Of a stretch of 31,509 nt of DNA, positions 1-7,421 are shown one piece after another (the stretch's first letter is position 1; every line of letters begins with the position of its first letter). Below the pieces are notes generated by a model, which had not been told where the DNA came from, did not search any database, and saw nothing but the letters and a program-made list of their open reading frames with translations. The stretch comes from Cylindrotheca closterium (taxonomy: Eukaryota > Bacillariophyta > Bacillariophyceae > Bacillariales > Bacillariaceae): assembly GCA_933822405.4 (NCBI GenBank), contig CAKOGP040001147.1:1-31509 (forward strand), read 5' to 3'. The position numbers and the translations under genes are program-made.

Positions 1-193
1 GGGCCTTCTTTCGCTCAAACGCAGTCATGTCTTTAACAAATTCGGGAGTGAAACAATCTCTCAGGAGCATTTGTCTCAATTCCTTATCCACAGCATCCTT
101 TCCATCCTCACCAAACTTCTTCAGTCCATCAGATGATAGCCGTTGTTGAACGTCTGCACCCCAACGGCTAATGTATCCTTCTAGCAATACCAT
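1..193 (-). mobile_element. Ty1/copia-type retrotransposon polyprotein fragment, runs off the left edge
   Basis: The minus strand reads openly from an ATG at 193 to the window edge for about 64 codons. The translation contains GLKKFGEDGKDAVDKELRQM followed by a segment ending TAFERKKA. This matches the linker between integrase and reverse transcriptase in Ty1/copia polyproteins, where a 'G-hydrophobic-K-x-F-G ... V-x-x-E-L-x-Q-hydrophobic' stretch and a 'hydrophobic-T-x-x-(E/Q)-(R/K)-(K/R)-x-A' stretch lead into the polymerase. An in-frame TAG lies four codons upstream of this ATG, so the rest of the polyprotein is not contiguous on that side and the copy is probably 5'-truncated or broken. 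The polymerase would lie left of the window. The family call rests on motif resemblance only. Confidence 0.6.
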
Positions 194-520
194 CTTACTT
201 GTCTAGCGGTGTTGGACCAAGGTCAAATATCGATTCAAGCATGGTCCCAACAAAATGTTCTCTTGGTGGATGTCATTCAATATGCTTCCGCATCCATTCT
301 TCCGGCAGTGTCCATGCTCCAAGCGTCTTTTGGTGTGAATACTATACTGACAATGATGACGCTGTCTCCTTCTGTCTCCTTTTGGTCCTTGGATTATCGG
401 GGCCAAGATTCCCTGGACAATCGCTATGTGGAATCCTATTGGGAAGTGACCAATACCATGATTTCCAAAGTCAAGGACGTGGTATTACGAGACGAATTGC
501 AGAATGGAGGCGTTTCGTAG
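185..520 (+). pseudogene. S-adenosylmethionine decarboxylase-like fragment without catalytic residues (tentative)
   Basis: A reading frame is open from 185 to the TGA-type stop before 530 with no ATG near its left end; the first usable starts are TTG or GTG around 199-209, so this is probably a 3' exon or a gene remnant. Its order of features (ISIQAWSQQNVLLVDV, then a helix ending LQASFGV, then a 'W-x-x-x-x-R-G' element) aligns by eye with the proenzyme-type SAM decarboxylase (SpeD) pattern, in which a Ser-His pair precedes 'IS-hydrophobic-HTWPE'. Here the Ser, both His residues, the Pro and the Glu are all replaced, so the fragment could not be an active pyruvoyl enzyme. It abuts the copia fragment, which suggests disruption by insertion. 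It could also be an unrelated exon. Confidence 0.3.
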
Positions 521-529
521 TGCTTTGAT

Positions 530-862
530 GTCACATGTGAATGAATGAATCAATGGTAATATTTAGGAGGAATGTATTGTACCGCATGGCACGTCTACGT
601 CTGACGATATGCCTAGTGATATAAGGTATATATGAAATTGTTTCTATAGCATGTTACTGCTTCCACACACTTCCTATTATTGTGATTCTAGTCTTGTATG
701 AGTCGGGAAGTTGAAGCCGCAAACTTCCTTCATTCTGCAGTCGATGGTGACGGTGCATCATGATATCATTCGTCACAAGGCGACATCTATCATGGAAGCG
801 TTTTGTGTTTGGAGGCATCGAAGGCATCTCGAGAAGTATTTACATCCTAATGCATTCGAATC
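530..862. other. Intergenic, no gene seen
   Basis: No convincing coding frame lies here. The 16-mer GAATGAATGAATCAAT occurs at 539-554 and recurs twice elsewhere in the window. Confidence 0.5.
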
Positions 863-1408
863 TCACTGCATGATTTGAAGTGTTCTTCGTCCTTCCGCTC
901 CTCTTCGCGCCCGCAGTGAACCATTTTCCGAGTTCTCCTTGTCTTCTGGAGTGACCTGATGTTTTTGGTGGATCTTTCGTGGTGGAGGAGTTTTGGATTG
1001 GGCAAAAACTCCAAGGACATTGTTGTAAGGAATAATTTTATCCTCTTCCGCCTTCTGGTAGTTTTGACTGTATTTCAAGTGGGATTTGCGCCGAGAAGAT
1101 TTCTTCTTCCCCTTTTTGGCGCTAAAGGGAGAGAAGAGGGTCTCACTGACGTATCGCGCTCGGCGACCATAGTTGTATTGCCATCGAAGGCGGGAAATGT
1201 GCAACTTGTGTGCAATTCTCTTGGCAAGAAGTATACAAATCATTCCAAGAAGGAGTGCTCCAATGGTTGGTGCGTTCTTGGAAGCATAGGCCAAATTCTT
1301 GCACGCCGAGTAACGGATCATCTTCTCGTACTTTTGACGGGTACGATGAGACGGAATATAGGAGGTAGGAGAGTACCAAGGAGTGCGTTTCTTTTTGCCC
1401 CACGCCAT
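863..1408 (-). CDS. Small basic single-span membrane protein, unknown function
   Basis: The ATG at 1408 (MAWGKKKRTPW) gives a 181-residue protein. The frame stays open upstream to about 1510, but that extension has no family support and the internal Met is a better-looking start. After a basic N-terminal third there is one hydrophobic segment, roughly residues 47-62, with core TIGALLLGMICILLAKRIA; it is followed by an Arg/Lys-rich stretch and a polar tail with KKGKKKSSRRK near residue 100. This predicts one transmembrane helix with strongly basic flanks. I recognise no domain. A TATA-like element sits near 1572-1582 on this strand, and the next gene starts divergently at 1748. It could be an organelle or endomembrane protein, but the sequence does not decide this. 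Confidence 0.5.
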   Translation of the reverse strand: MAWGKKKRTPWYSPTSYIPSHRTRQKYEKMIRYSACKNLAYASKNAPTIGALLLGMICILLAKRIAHKLHISRLRWQYNYGRRARYVSETLFSPFSAKKGKKKSSRRKSHLKYSQNYQKAEEDKIIPYNNVLGVFAQSKTPPPRKIHQKHQVTPEDKENSENGSLRARRGAEGRRTLQIMQ

Positions 1409-1456
1409 GATTAACTGGATTGTAAACTTGATCGGTGCGTGTTGTGTCTGTTGAAA

Positions 1457-1472
1457 GAATGAATGAATCAAT
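1457..1472. repeat. Copy of recurring 16-mer GAATGAATGAATCAAT
   Basis: An exact copy of the 16-mer also found at 539-554 and 6873-6888. Here it lies about 50 bp upstream of the ATG at 1408, in the likely leader of the minus-strand gene. Confidence 0.45.
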
Positions 1473-1747
1473 CTCGCTTCTATCGCAGAAGTTGTTGTGT
1501 GTGTTCCCAAAAGCAGAGATTTTGTGTTGTGTGAGCGAGTGTGTCATCAAAAAATCCGTTGGCTAAATTTCTTTTTTATAAAACGCGAAGCTTACAACCG
1601 AAGATGGTGTATGCGTGCGCGTGTATTATTGAATGCCGGATAAACGGTATGTATATATTTTATATATATCTGTGGTGGCAAGAGTTGATTCGCATAATAT
1701 ATATATGACTGGTTCAACCTCCATCCACCCATAGTATTATCTTCAGC

Positions 1748-2896
1748 ATGAAGGCAATCATTGAAACTCTCCTATCCGAGGACGAAGCTTCTCGTGCATT
1801 GCAGGGATACAATTTTCGTGAAAATCTCGTCGATGCTCTTTTGTATTCATTCGAGACTCACAAGGATGAATTGCATCAGCAATCTGCCGTATCGTTTCTT
1901 GCTTACACCGCAATGAAGAAGTTATATATTGGACGCCAATGCCTTTCAAGGAATTTCTGTCTCCTTCATTGAAAGGACGTGGAAGCAGATCCTGAAATCT
2001 TACCATAAAGAAACGCATCTACTGTTGCCACTTACCTTGACAAGGCAAAAACGGCCTTTCAAACTCCATTCGATGATAACAACAACTTGAAAGACAGCTT
2101 CGGGAGACACCTATAGCTGTACAAAGCAGGAAAAGTTGTTTCGTCAAAACGAGTAACGATATTTTCCTTTCTTCACCATTCCTTTAGGGCTCTGGCTATG
2201 GGAAATCGAGGCTGCTCTTGGAATTGGCGGAACAAGATCAAGGAAACGTCCGTCTGATAATTTACCTATCATTTGCTACAACTCAAGCATACCCAAAGTC
2301 AACAGGGTCCAAGAAACAAATCACTCCAGATCTACTTCGCTGTGCATATCGACGAACAGCTGCTCTTGTAGTAGATGATGCTCACAAGGGTATTGATTGG
2401 TTGATTCCTGTACACTTAGGGTCCGACAAGTTTAAGGCTCTTGTGGGACAAGACAAGAACCGGATAGGAGATTCTTTTAGCAACCTACAGGCAGTGTCGA
2501 ACGAGGCGACGCATCGCAAAGTTACACCACAATACTATCTTACGAAAGAGGAAAAGGAAGAATTTCAGAAAGCGCAGATGAGTTTGGACTGGCCTGCTGT
2601 TTTATTTGCCATTGATGGGGACGAAGAGAAAATTGGTTGGGTAGAAAGCAGTGCAATGACATTACGCTCTCGTACGTCACGAAGACAGGTCTCCCTGTAT
2701 CGTCTTGACTGGACTTGGATTCACCAAGCTCATGAATGCCGCTTGCAATAATCACCTCATGGAGTTCCGCGACTTTGTTATTGACGTACCCCGACCGTAC
2801 AGGCAAAGCGTGCCGTTGACATTCTTTGGCGAGGAACCTCCTTTTGCTGAGAGTGAAGAGTCTGTAGCTGACGCGATGGAAACCGATGCAGTGTAG
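1748..2896 (+). pseudogene. Degraded P-loop NTPase-like gene
   Basis: Coding-like sequence runs from an ATG at 1748 to a stop at 2896 but must change frame several times. The first frame stays protein-like for about 59 codons. Continuity then needs a shift near 1920 into a frame containing WTPMPFKEFLSPSL, another near 1975, and passage through in-frame stops near 2010 and 2115. A Walker A-like GSGYGKSR is encoded at 2188-2211, directly after a TAG that could instead be a splice acceptor. The same frame continues with a hydrophobic strand, then LVVDD, a possible Walker B. A final shift near 2690 gives a tail starting CIVLTGLGFTKLM. A few very short introns could explain some breaks, but not all of them. 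The family is unknown; nucleotide-binding cores of Crinkler-type proteins are one possibility. Confidence 0.5.
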
Positions 2897-3348
2897 CATG
2901 AGTACTAGATTGTATGTAGGGATAGATAGGTGGAACAATAACACACTAGCCGTAGTTATCTATGATCGAGCGATCATTGCAAGGTACATTGTATTTGAAA
3001 AGAAATCGAGCTAGCCGAGACCACTGGTATAGCATCCGTTCGATAATGTTCTTCAGGATAGCTGCCATTTTAAAGACGCCAGTACCTACCACAGTATTGT
3101 AGACAAGCTATTTATAGTCAAGACGGACAGGCATGTATATGCACAGCATCAGGGCAATGATAATATAAGTAATGTGTAGTGGAATAATAATCTGATATTG
3201 AACATATGGCATGCGCTAAGATACACAACATGCAGTTTGATTCGCATGACTGACTCACGACTACCGCGCAACATAAAATACACCGTGTTATCATAATCGC
3301 CATCGCATCGCATCGCATTTTACCATGCAATAAAACATTACATTCATC
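2897..3348. other. Intergenic and promoter region of the FKBP gene
   Basis: No coding frame is supported. A short tandem repeat of ATCGC units lies at about 3299-3318, 30 bp before the FKBP start codon. Confidence 0.5.
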
Positions 3349-4052
3349 ATGCCACCCAAGAAAGCCAAAAAGTCTTCTGTCTTGGATAAAATTGTGGATG
3401 CCATCCGCGCTTCACCGCCCACACAATCCGGAGCAGTTTCCCGAGTGTCCATCACCAAATACCTAAAGTCGGAATTCGAGTACGAGAATGCTTCTCAAAT
3501 CAAATTGGCACTCAAAAAGGGCGTCTCAAATGGCACATTGACTCAAAAGGGACAATCCTTTGTCGTTGCCAAAGATCCTCCAAAGGCAATGCCTTCGGAG
3601 GGAGAGCCATTGCAGATTGAAGATGTTCAAGAAGGAACTGGAGATGAAAAAGCGGAAGTAGGTGACACTGTGAATGTGGAATACGTTGGAAGATTGGAAG
3701 ACAAGACGATGTTTGATTCGGCCAAGAGTTTTGAGTTTCTATTGGGAGCTGGTGATGTAATCAAAGGTAAGTGAAACCACTTGGAATCAAGCACATGCTT
3801 GTGTGCTTAGTTGTTTTGGAATGCTGTACTCTCGAGTATAACCGCATGCACACTTACACTATTTAAAATATACTAATATATGTGATATATATAGGTTGGG
3901 ATCAAGGTCTGATAGGAATGTCCATCCAAGGCAAACGAAAATTAGTGGTGCCGAGCCGTTTGGGATATGGGAAAAGAGGATCTTCTCCCGACATTCCTCC
4001 CAATGCAACATTGTACTTTGACATTACAATGAAAAAGATTACCAAAGGCTAA
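3349..4052 (+). CDS. FKBP-type peptidyl-prolyl isomerase with N-terminal linker-histone-like winged helix
   Basis: Two exons, 3349-3766 and 3895-4052, encode 191 residues. The intron (3767-3894, 128 bp) has a GTAAGT donor, a yeast-like TACTAAT branch site at 3871-3877 and an AG acceptor; it splits the Gly codon of the VIKGW motif. Residues 9-75 look like a histone H1/H5 globular domain: a lysine-rich start (MPPKKAKKSS), three helices, then a 'G-x-L-x-Q-K-G-x-S-F-x-V' wing. Residues 88-189 are a full FKBP domain with Tyr112, Phe122-Asp123, Val137-Ile138, Trp141, Tyr164 and Phe181 at the usual ligand-pocket positions. The position of FKBP12 His87 is Ser here. FKBPs catalyse cis-trans isomerisation of Xaa-Pro bonds; the DNA-binding-type N terminus points to a nuclear, chromatin-associated role, by inference. 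Confidence 0.88.
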
Positions 4053-4057
4053 ATCAA

Positions 4058-4063
4058 AATAAA
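4058..4063 (+). terminator. Candidate polyadenylation signal AATAAA
   Basis: AATAAA occurs 6 bp after the FKBP stop codon. The position is compatible with a short 3' UTR. This is inferred from the hexamer alone. Confidence 0.3.
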
Positions 4064-4273
4064 AGCATAGTACACATAGGAGCATTTTTACATGTACAGA
4101 TATGCAGAGCAAATTGATTCATCTATTGTTATCTTATTATCATTGTATTATTACTACTGTATCCGATTGTATTTGTCAAGTTGAAAACAACGAAAAACTG
4201 TTGGAGGATCAAACATCCTCTCACAAAAGCGGAGAGATCGCACACGCGGTATACAAACTCCCATCCCATATTT

Positions 4274-6109
4274 TTAAAAATCCTCCTCGGTCAACCCACA
4301 CTCTTCCAAGAACGCAGCATACTTGAAATCCCCCAATTCCTCTTCGGTAAAAAAGCAATTATCCCAAGCCGATCCCCGAATCTTGGACACCCGATTCACT
4401 TCGTTGATGGATTCGCGGATCATCACTCCACGCTTCTTCTTCGGAGCAGCAGATGCAGCAGCAGACGGAGGCTCATCCGTACTGAATCCAGCAGACTTGA
4501 CGGCACTCTTCGGCTTATTATTAAACTTATTCGTTTTGAGAGCCGACTTGAGGGCCGACTTCAAAATGGGCTTATTGGGTTTTTGCGGACTAGCCGGTGC
4601 AGTAACACGTGCCCATTGCACAGTGTGTGTCCTAGCAGGTTCCCGGTACCAATGGATCTCTGGTACTGGTTTGGCGTCCTTGGGCATGGTGGGGATGGAT
4701 CTGACACGTTCCCACTTGATGTCTTGACCAGCTTCGTCCTCGGCGATGACAGGATCCATCACACGAGTGGAAGGAATGCGTTCCCACTTGATGTTTATAG
4801 TTGGAGTAACCGGCACTCGTTCCCACTTGATGTCAATGGTTGGAATGACCGGTACACGTTCCCACTTGATGTACTGAACGGGTTCGTCTTCTGGAATAGT
4901 CATCACTCTACGAGTGGAAGGAATGCGTTTCCATTGAAAGATTAGAGTAGCAGGCACTCGTTTCCACTGAATATGATGAATCGGTTCTTGTTGGGTCTTG
5001 TCCTCAGCACTCACGATCGTGCTAATAGTAGAAGTAGGTTCTAGTGTCAAAGGCTCATCGACCGAGTCCATATCACTGTCTTCGTCCATTACGGCTTGCG
5101 ACAAGGTGGACATGCGCTTCCAAGTGAAGGCATGCACCGGGTCTTCCTCCTGGACCTTGGGCAGGTTGACGACCTCCAAAGGATCTCGCTTCCATTCCAG
5201 ATCTTGAACAGGTTCTTCTTCGGAAATGCTGTTCATGAATCCGGCCATGGTAACGCGAGAGAATTGAGCAGGCTCTTCTTGATCCTGCGGCAAAGGGTCG
5301 CGCTTCCAATCCACATATTGAACTGTGCCTTCTTGTCCTTCTTCTTGCTCTTCTTGAGGCTCATTTGTTTCTTGACCATCGGCATCCGACACGAATTCGG
5401 ATGCCGCATCGATGGACTCCAAATCCTTTCCCTTTCCACTAAAGATTCGTTTCAGCATGCTGCGACGTTTCTTGGGACTCTCAGGAGCAGAGTTGGTTGG
5501 AATAAGAGAAATATCCAATGGAAGTTCCTCGTCATCCTCCACCATGAGATTCTGCTTGGATGTCTTGCGTTTAAAGATACGTCCCAACAAGCTACCTCGC
5601 TTGACAGCAGGAGATTGTTGCTGGCTAGTTTCTCCAACAGCAGGAACAGTAGCAGCAGCGGCGACAGGTTCTTGAACCGACGCAGGAGCAGCCTTGTTCT
5701 CTTGAGCCTTCAATCGGAGTTGCTCTCGCAGCCTCGCCATTTCCAAGCTCATGACACTGACTTGCGTCTTCAACGAGTCTCGCTCGGCCTTGACAGTGCT
5801 TAGTTCCGACTTGAGTTCTTCATTCTCGTTCTGAATATCAAAGTCATAACGACCTGATAGACTGAGACGAGTAGAATTAGAAGCAGTAGAACGAGTGCGA
5901 GCAGAATCATTATTATTATCCTTGAAGGCAAACCCAATTTCACCCAAACCTTCCGGTGAGAAATCCGAAAAGTCAGAACAACGTTCCGTTCGTTCCGTGT
6001 ATTCACTGTTTCTGCTGTAAGGCTTCTTGCTCTTTATTGGGTAGAAGCCCTCATCGGGATCACTCATGTCGTGGGATTCATTGAGATTGAGATTATTGAC
6101 AACCTCCAT
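4274..6109 (-). CDS. Repeat protein with eleven Trp-(Lys/Glu)-Arg motifs, unknown function
   Basis: The ATG at 6109 (MEVVNNLNLNE) gives 611 residues; the frame is open upstream to 6208 but begins there with TTG, so the internal ATG is preferred. Order: Ser/Asp-rich N terminus; short coiled coil about residues 92-137; two basic amphipathic motifs, GSLLGRIFKRK (about 172-182) and RRSMLKRIFSGKG (about 215-227); an acidic stretch; then eleven copies of a 'hydrophobic-x-W-(K/E)-R-(V/I)-P' motif between residues 268 and 502. The central copies are 13 residues apart (IKWERVP, IKWERVP, IKWERIP). A Lys/Ala-rich segment follows, and the C terminus ends with a compact acidic/aromatic block, WDNCFFTEEELGDFKYAAFLEECGL-like. 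I recognise no enzyme domain. The motif array suggests a scaffold that binds repeated partners. Phosphorylation is plausible from SP/TP sites around the motifs, but this is inference. Confidence 0.75.
   Translation of the reverse strand: MEVVNNLNLNESHDMSDPDEGFYPIKSKKPYSRNSEYTERTERCSDFSDFSPEGLGEIGFAFKDNNNDSARTRSTASNSTRLSLSGRYDFDIQNENEELKSELSTVKAERDSLKTQVSVMSLEMARLREQLRLKAQENKAAPASVQEPVAAAATVPAVGETSQQQSPAVKRGSLLGRIFKRKTSKQNLMVEDDEELPLDISLIPTNSAPESPKKRRSMLKRIFSGKGKDLESIDAASEFVSDADGQETNEPQEEQEEGQEGTVQYVDWKRDPLPQDQEEPAQFSRVTMAGFMNSISEEEPVQDLEWKRDPLEVVNLPKVQEEDPVHAFTWKRMSTLSQAVMDEDSDMDSVDEPLTLEPTSTISTIVSAEDKTQQEPIHHIQWKRVPATLIFQWKRIPSTRRVMTIPEDEPVQYIKWERVPVIPTIDIKWERVPVTPTINIKWERIPSTRVMDPVIAEDEAGQDIKWERVRSIPTMPKDAKPVPEIHWYREPARTHTVQWARVTAPASPQKPNKPILKSALKSALKTNKFNNKPKSAVKSAGFSTDEPPSAAASAAPKKKRGVMIRESINEVNRVSKIRGSAWDNCFFTEEELGDFKYAAFLEECGLTEEDF
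4604..5308 (-). repeat. Array of degenerate Trp-Lys/Glu-Arg coding repeats
   Basis: Eleven W-(K/E/Y/A)-R motifs fall within this part of the minus-strand gene. Spacing is irregular at first and tightens to 11-13 residues in the middle. At DNA level the central units share 'CGTTCCCACTTGATGT' on the plus strand, seen around 4709, 4781, 4818 and 4858. Confidence 0.75.
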
Positions 6110-6495
6110 CTTTTCGCTATTGTGGGAAGGATTTTTTTTAGGATTTGTGAGAAACTTCTTCCTTTTTACTAGCGTTTCGCACTTCCGGCAGGGCCGTTCG
6201 TGATTCAATTAGATTCGGACTAATATGTCAATTAACAACCAAACTCCGGAGATATTTAGGATTTTAAGGAGCATTTACAACCATTATGTGAGAAATGGTT
6301 AAAAGTATCTTGCGGATAAGTACAAAGTTCCAATCAAGATCACAGATTCTGATCGCACAAAGTGCATTTTCACACTTACTTAGGATTGGTTTGTCTCACG
6401 AAGGACTTTGAAGCCCCGAAATCCTTTGACTGTGGTTCACTACTGTAGCACAACTTGAAGTCAATGTGCAATCGCATCATTGCACAAAAGTCTCC
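6110..6495. other. Intergenic, upstream of the Trp-Lys-Arg repeat gene
   Basis: The minus-strand frame of the repeat gene remains open to 6208 without an ATG. No other coding signal is seen. Confidence 0.4.
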
Positions 6496-6713
6496 TACCG
6501 GTATGACGGATGGACTGACGTCGAATGAGAAACGAGAAACGAGCCACTCACTTCCTTGTCAAATTTCACGTACACGCACGTACCGGTACGACATTCATTC
6601 CACCCCCCGCCAACGTATATATACTCGTATACCGGTACGCATTCGAACTTAATACTGAGCATTGTCATCCAAGAAGTTCCAACACTCTACCTTTCCGTTT
6701 CATTGTACCGGTA
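6496..6713. promoter_or_regulatory. Cluster of four TACCGGTA palindromes with a TATA-like element
   Basis: Exact TACCGGTA octamers lie at 6496-6503, 6581-6588, 6630-6637 and 6706-6713. A TATATATA-type stretch is present near 6616-6624. The same octamer recurs in four other non-coding places in the window (17353, 25676, 28720, 31212). The cluster lies directly upstream of the short ORF starting at 6719. A protein-binding palindrome is the simplest reading, but this is inferred from recurrence alone. Confidence 0.4.
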
Positions 6714-6718
6714 GCAAC

Positions 6719-7117
6719 ATGTCATCAACACCAGCACCGCCACAGAAGCTTCTCTATTCCTCCATCAATCAATGCAAGAGATGCATTCGCAACATGATTC
6801 CTCGATTGCGAAAAATGATGATGGAAGGAAAATTGTCAAAGCTCAAAACGATGCAAATGTCTGCAAGTCGTTGAATGAATGAATCAATCGTTGCTATCTT
6901 GGAGTGATATTATATAAATGGTCTGCCCTTGATAGCGACAGAAAGCAAGAGAGAAATACTCCCATCATTCCCAATCAATAATGCCGCTAGTAGTATAGTA
7001 GGAGGTAGGAGTCAAAATCTGATCACCCCAAAGCGAGGCGTCCGACGCCAAGGGAAGATGTACCATGGTATTAACATTACAACAAGAAGAGTATGGTGCA
7101 CAGGAAGTAAACTGTAA
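6719..7117 (+). CDS. Doubtful small basic protein gene, possibly two exons
   Basis: An ATG at 6719 starts a 51-codon ORF ending at 6874; the product is basic and Met-rich (ends KLSKLKTMQMSASR) and matches no family I know. A second open stretch in the same frame covers about 6929-7117 and reads protein-like (PKRGVRRQGKMYHGINITTR). A GT at 6867 and an AG ending at 6935 would join them through a 69-bp intron in frame, but the donor is poor. A TATA-like element about 100 bp upstream and the TACCGGTA cluster favour transcription. It could equally be non-coding. Confidence 0.22.
6873..6888. repeat. Copy of recurring 16-mer GAATGAATGAATCAAT
   Basis: Third exact copy of the 16-mer seen at 539-554 and 1457-1472. 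It overlaps the stop codon of the short ORF that starts at 6719. Confidence 0.45.
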
Positions 7118-7421
7118 GCAGGCTGTCTTCACGGCAACGAAAACAGCTGCCACCCTTGTCGTTCAACACAGCAATAATAGCAAAATCCTCAAGAATTCGA
7201 TATATATCAGTAGAACAATCGTGAACATACGAACCTAACAATCTAAGGCAAAACTACTTGGATATACAGTATTGATTTGGTTTGATTTGAATTATGCGCT
7301 AAGGACTATTGTAATGTATGGAAGTTATTATGATTGTCCTCAAGTTGCCATTGCATTCCTTATATTGCAAGGCACTGCAGCTGCAGTTTCTTTTCTCTGA
7401 TGATCGTCCACTTTTAAACTC
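7118..7421. other. Intergenic, no gene seen
   Basis: AT-rich sequence downstream of the minus-strand coiled-coil gene. No coding frame is supported. It presumably includes that gene's 3' UTR. Confidence 0.4.

Noticed and set aside
959..1414. 151-codon plus-strand ORF
   Set aside because: Opposite the small membrane protein gene; the minus-strand reading gives a coherent basic protein with one membrane span.
4181..5803. Plus-strand ORFs of 254 and 235 codons opposite the Trp-Lys-Arg repeat gene
   Set aside because: They mirror the repeats of the minus-strand gene and show no domain of their own.
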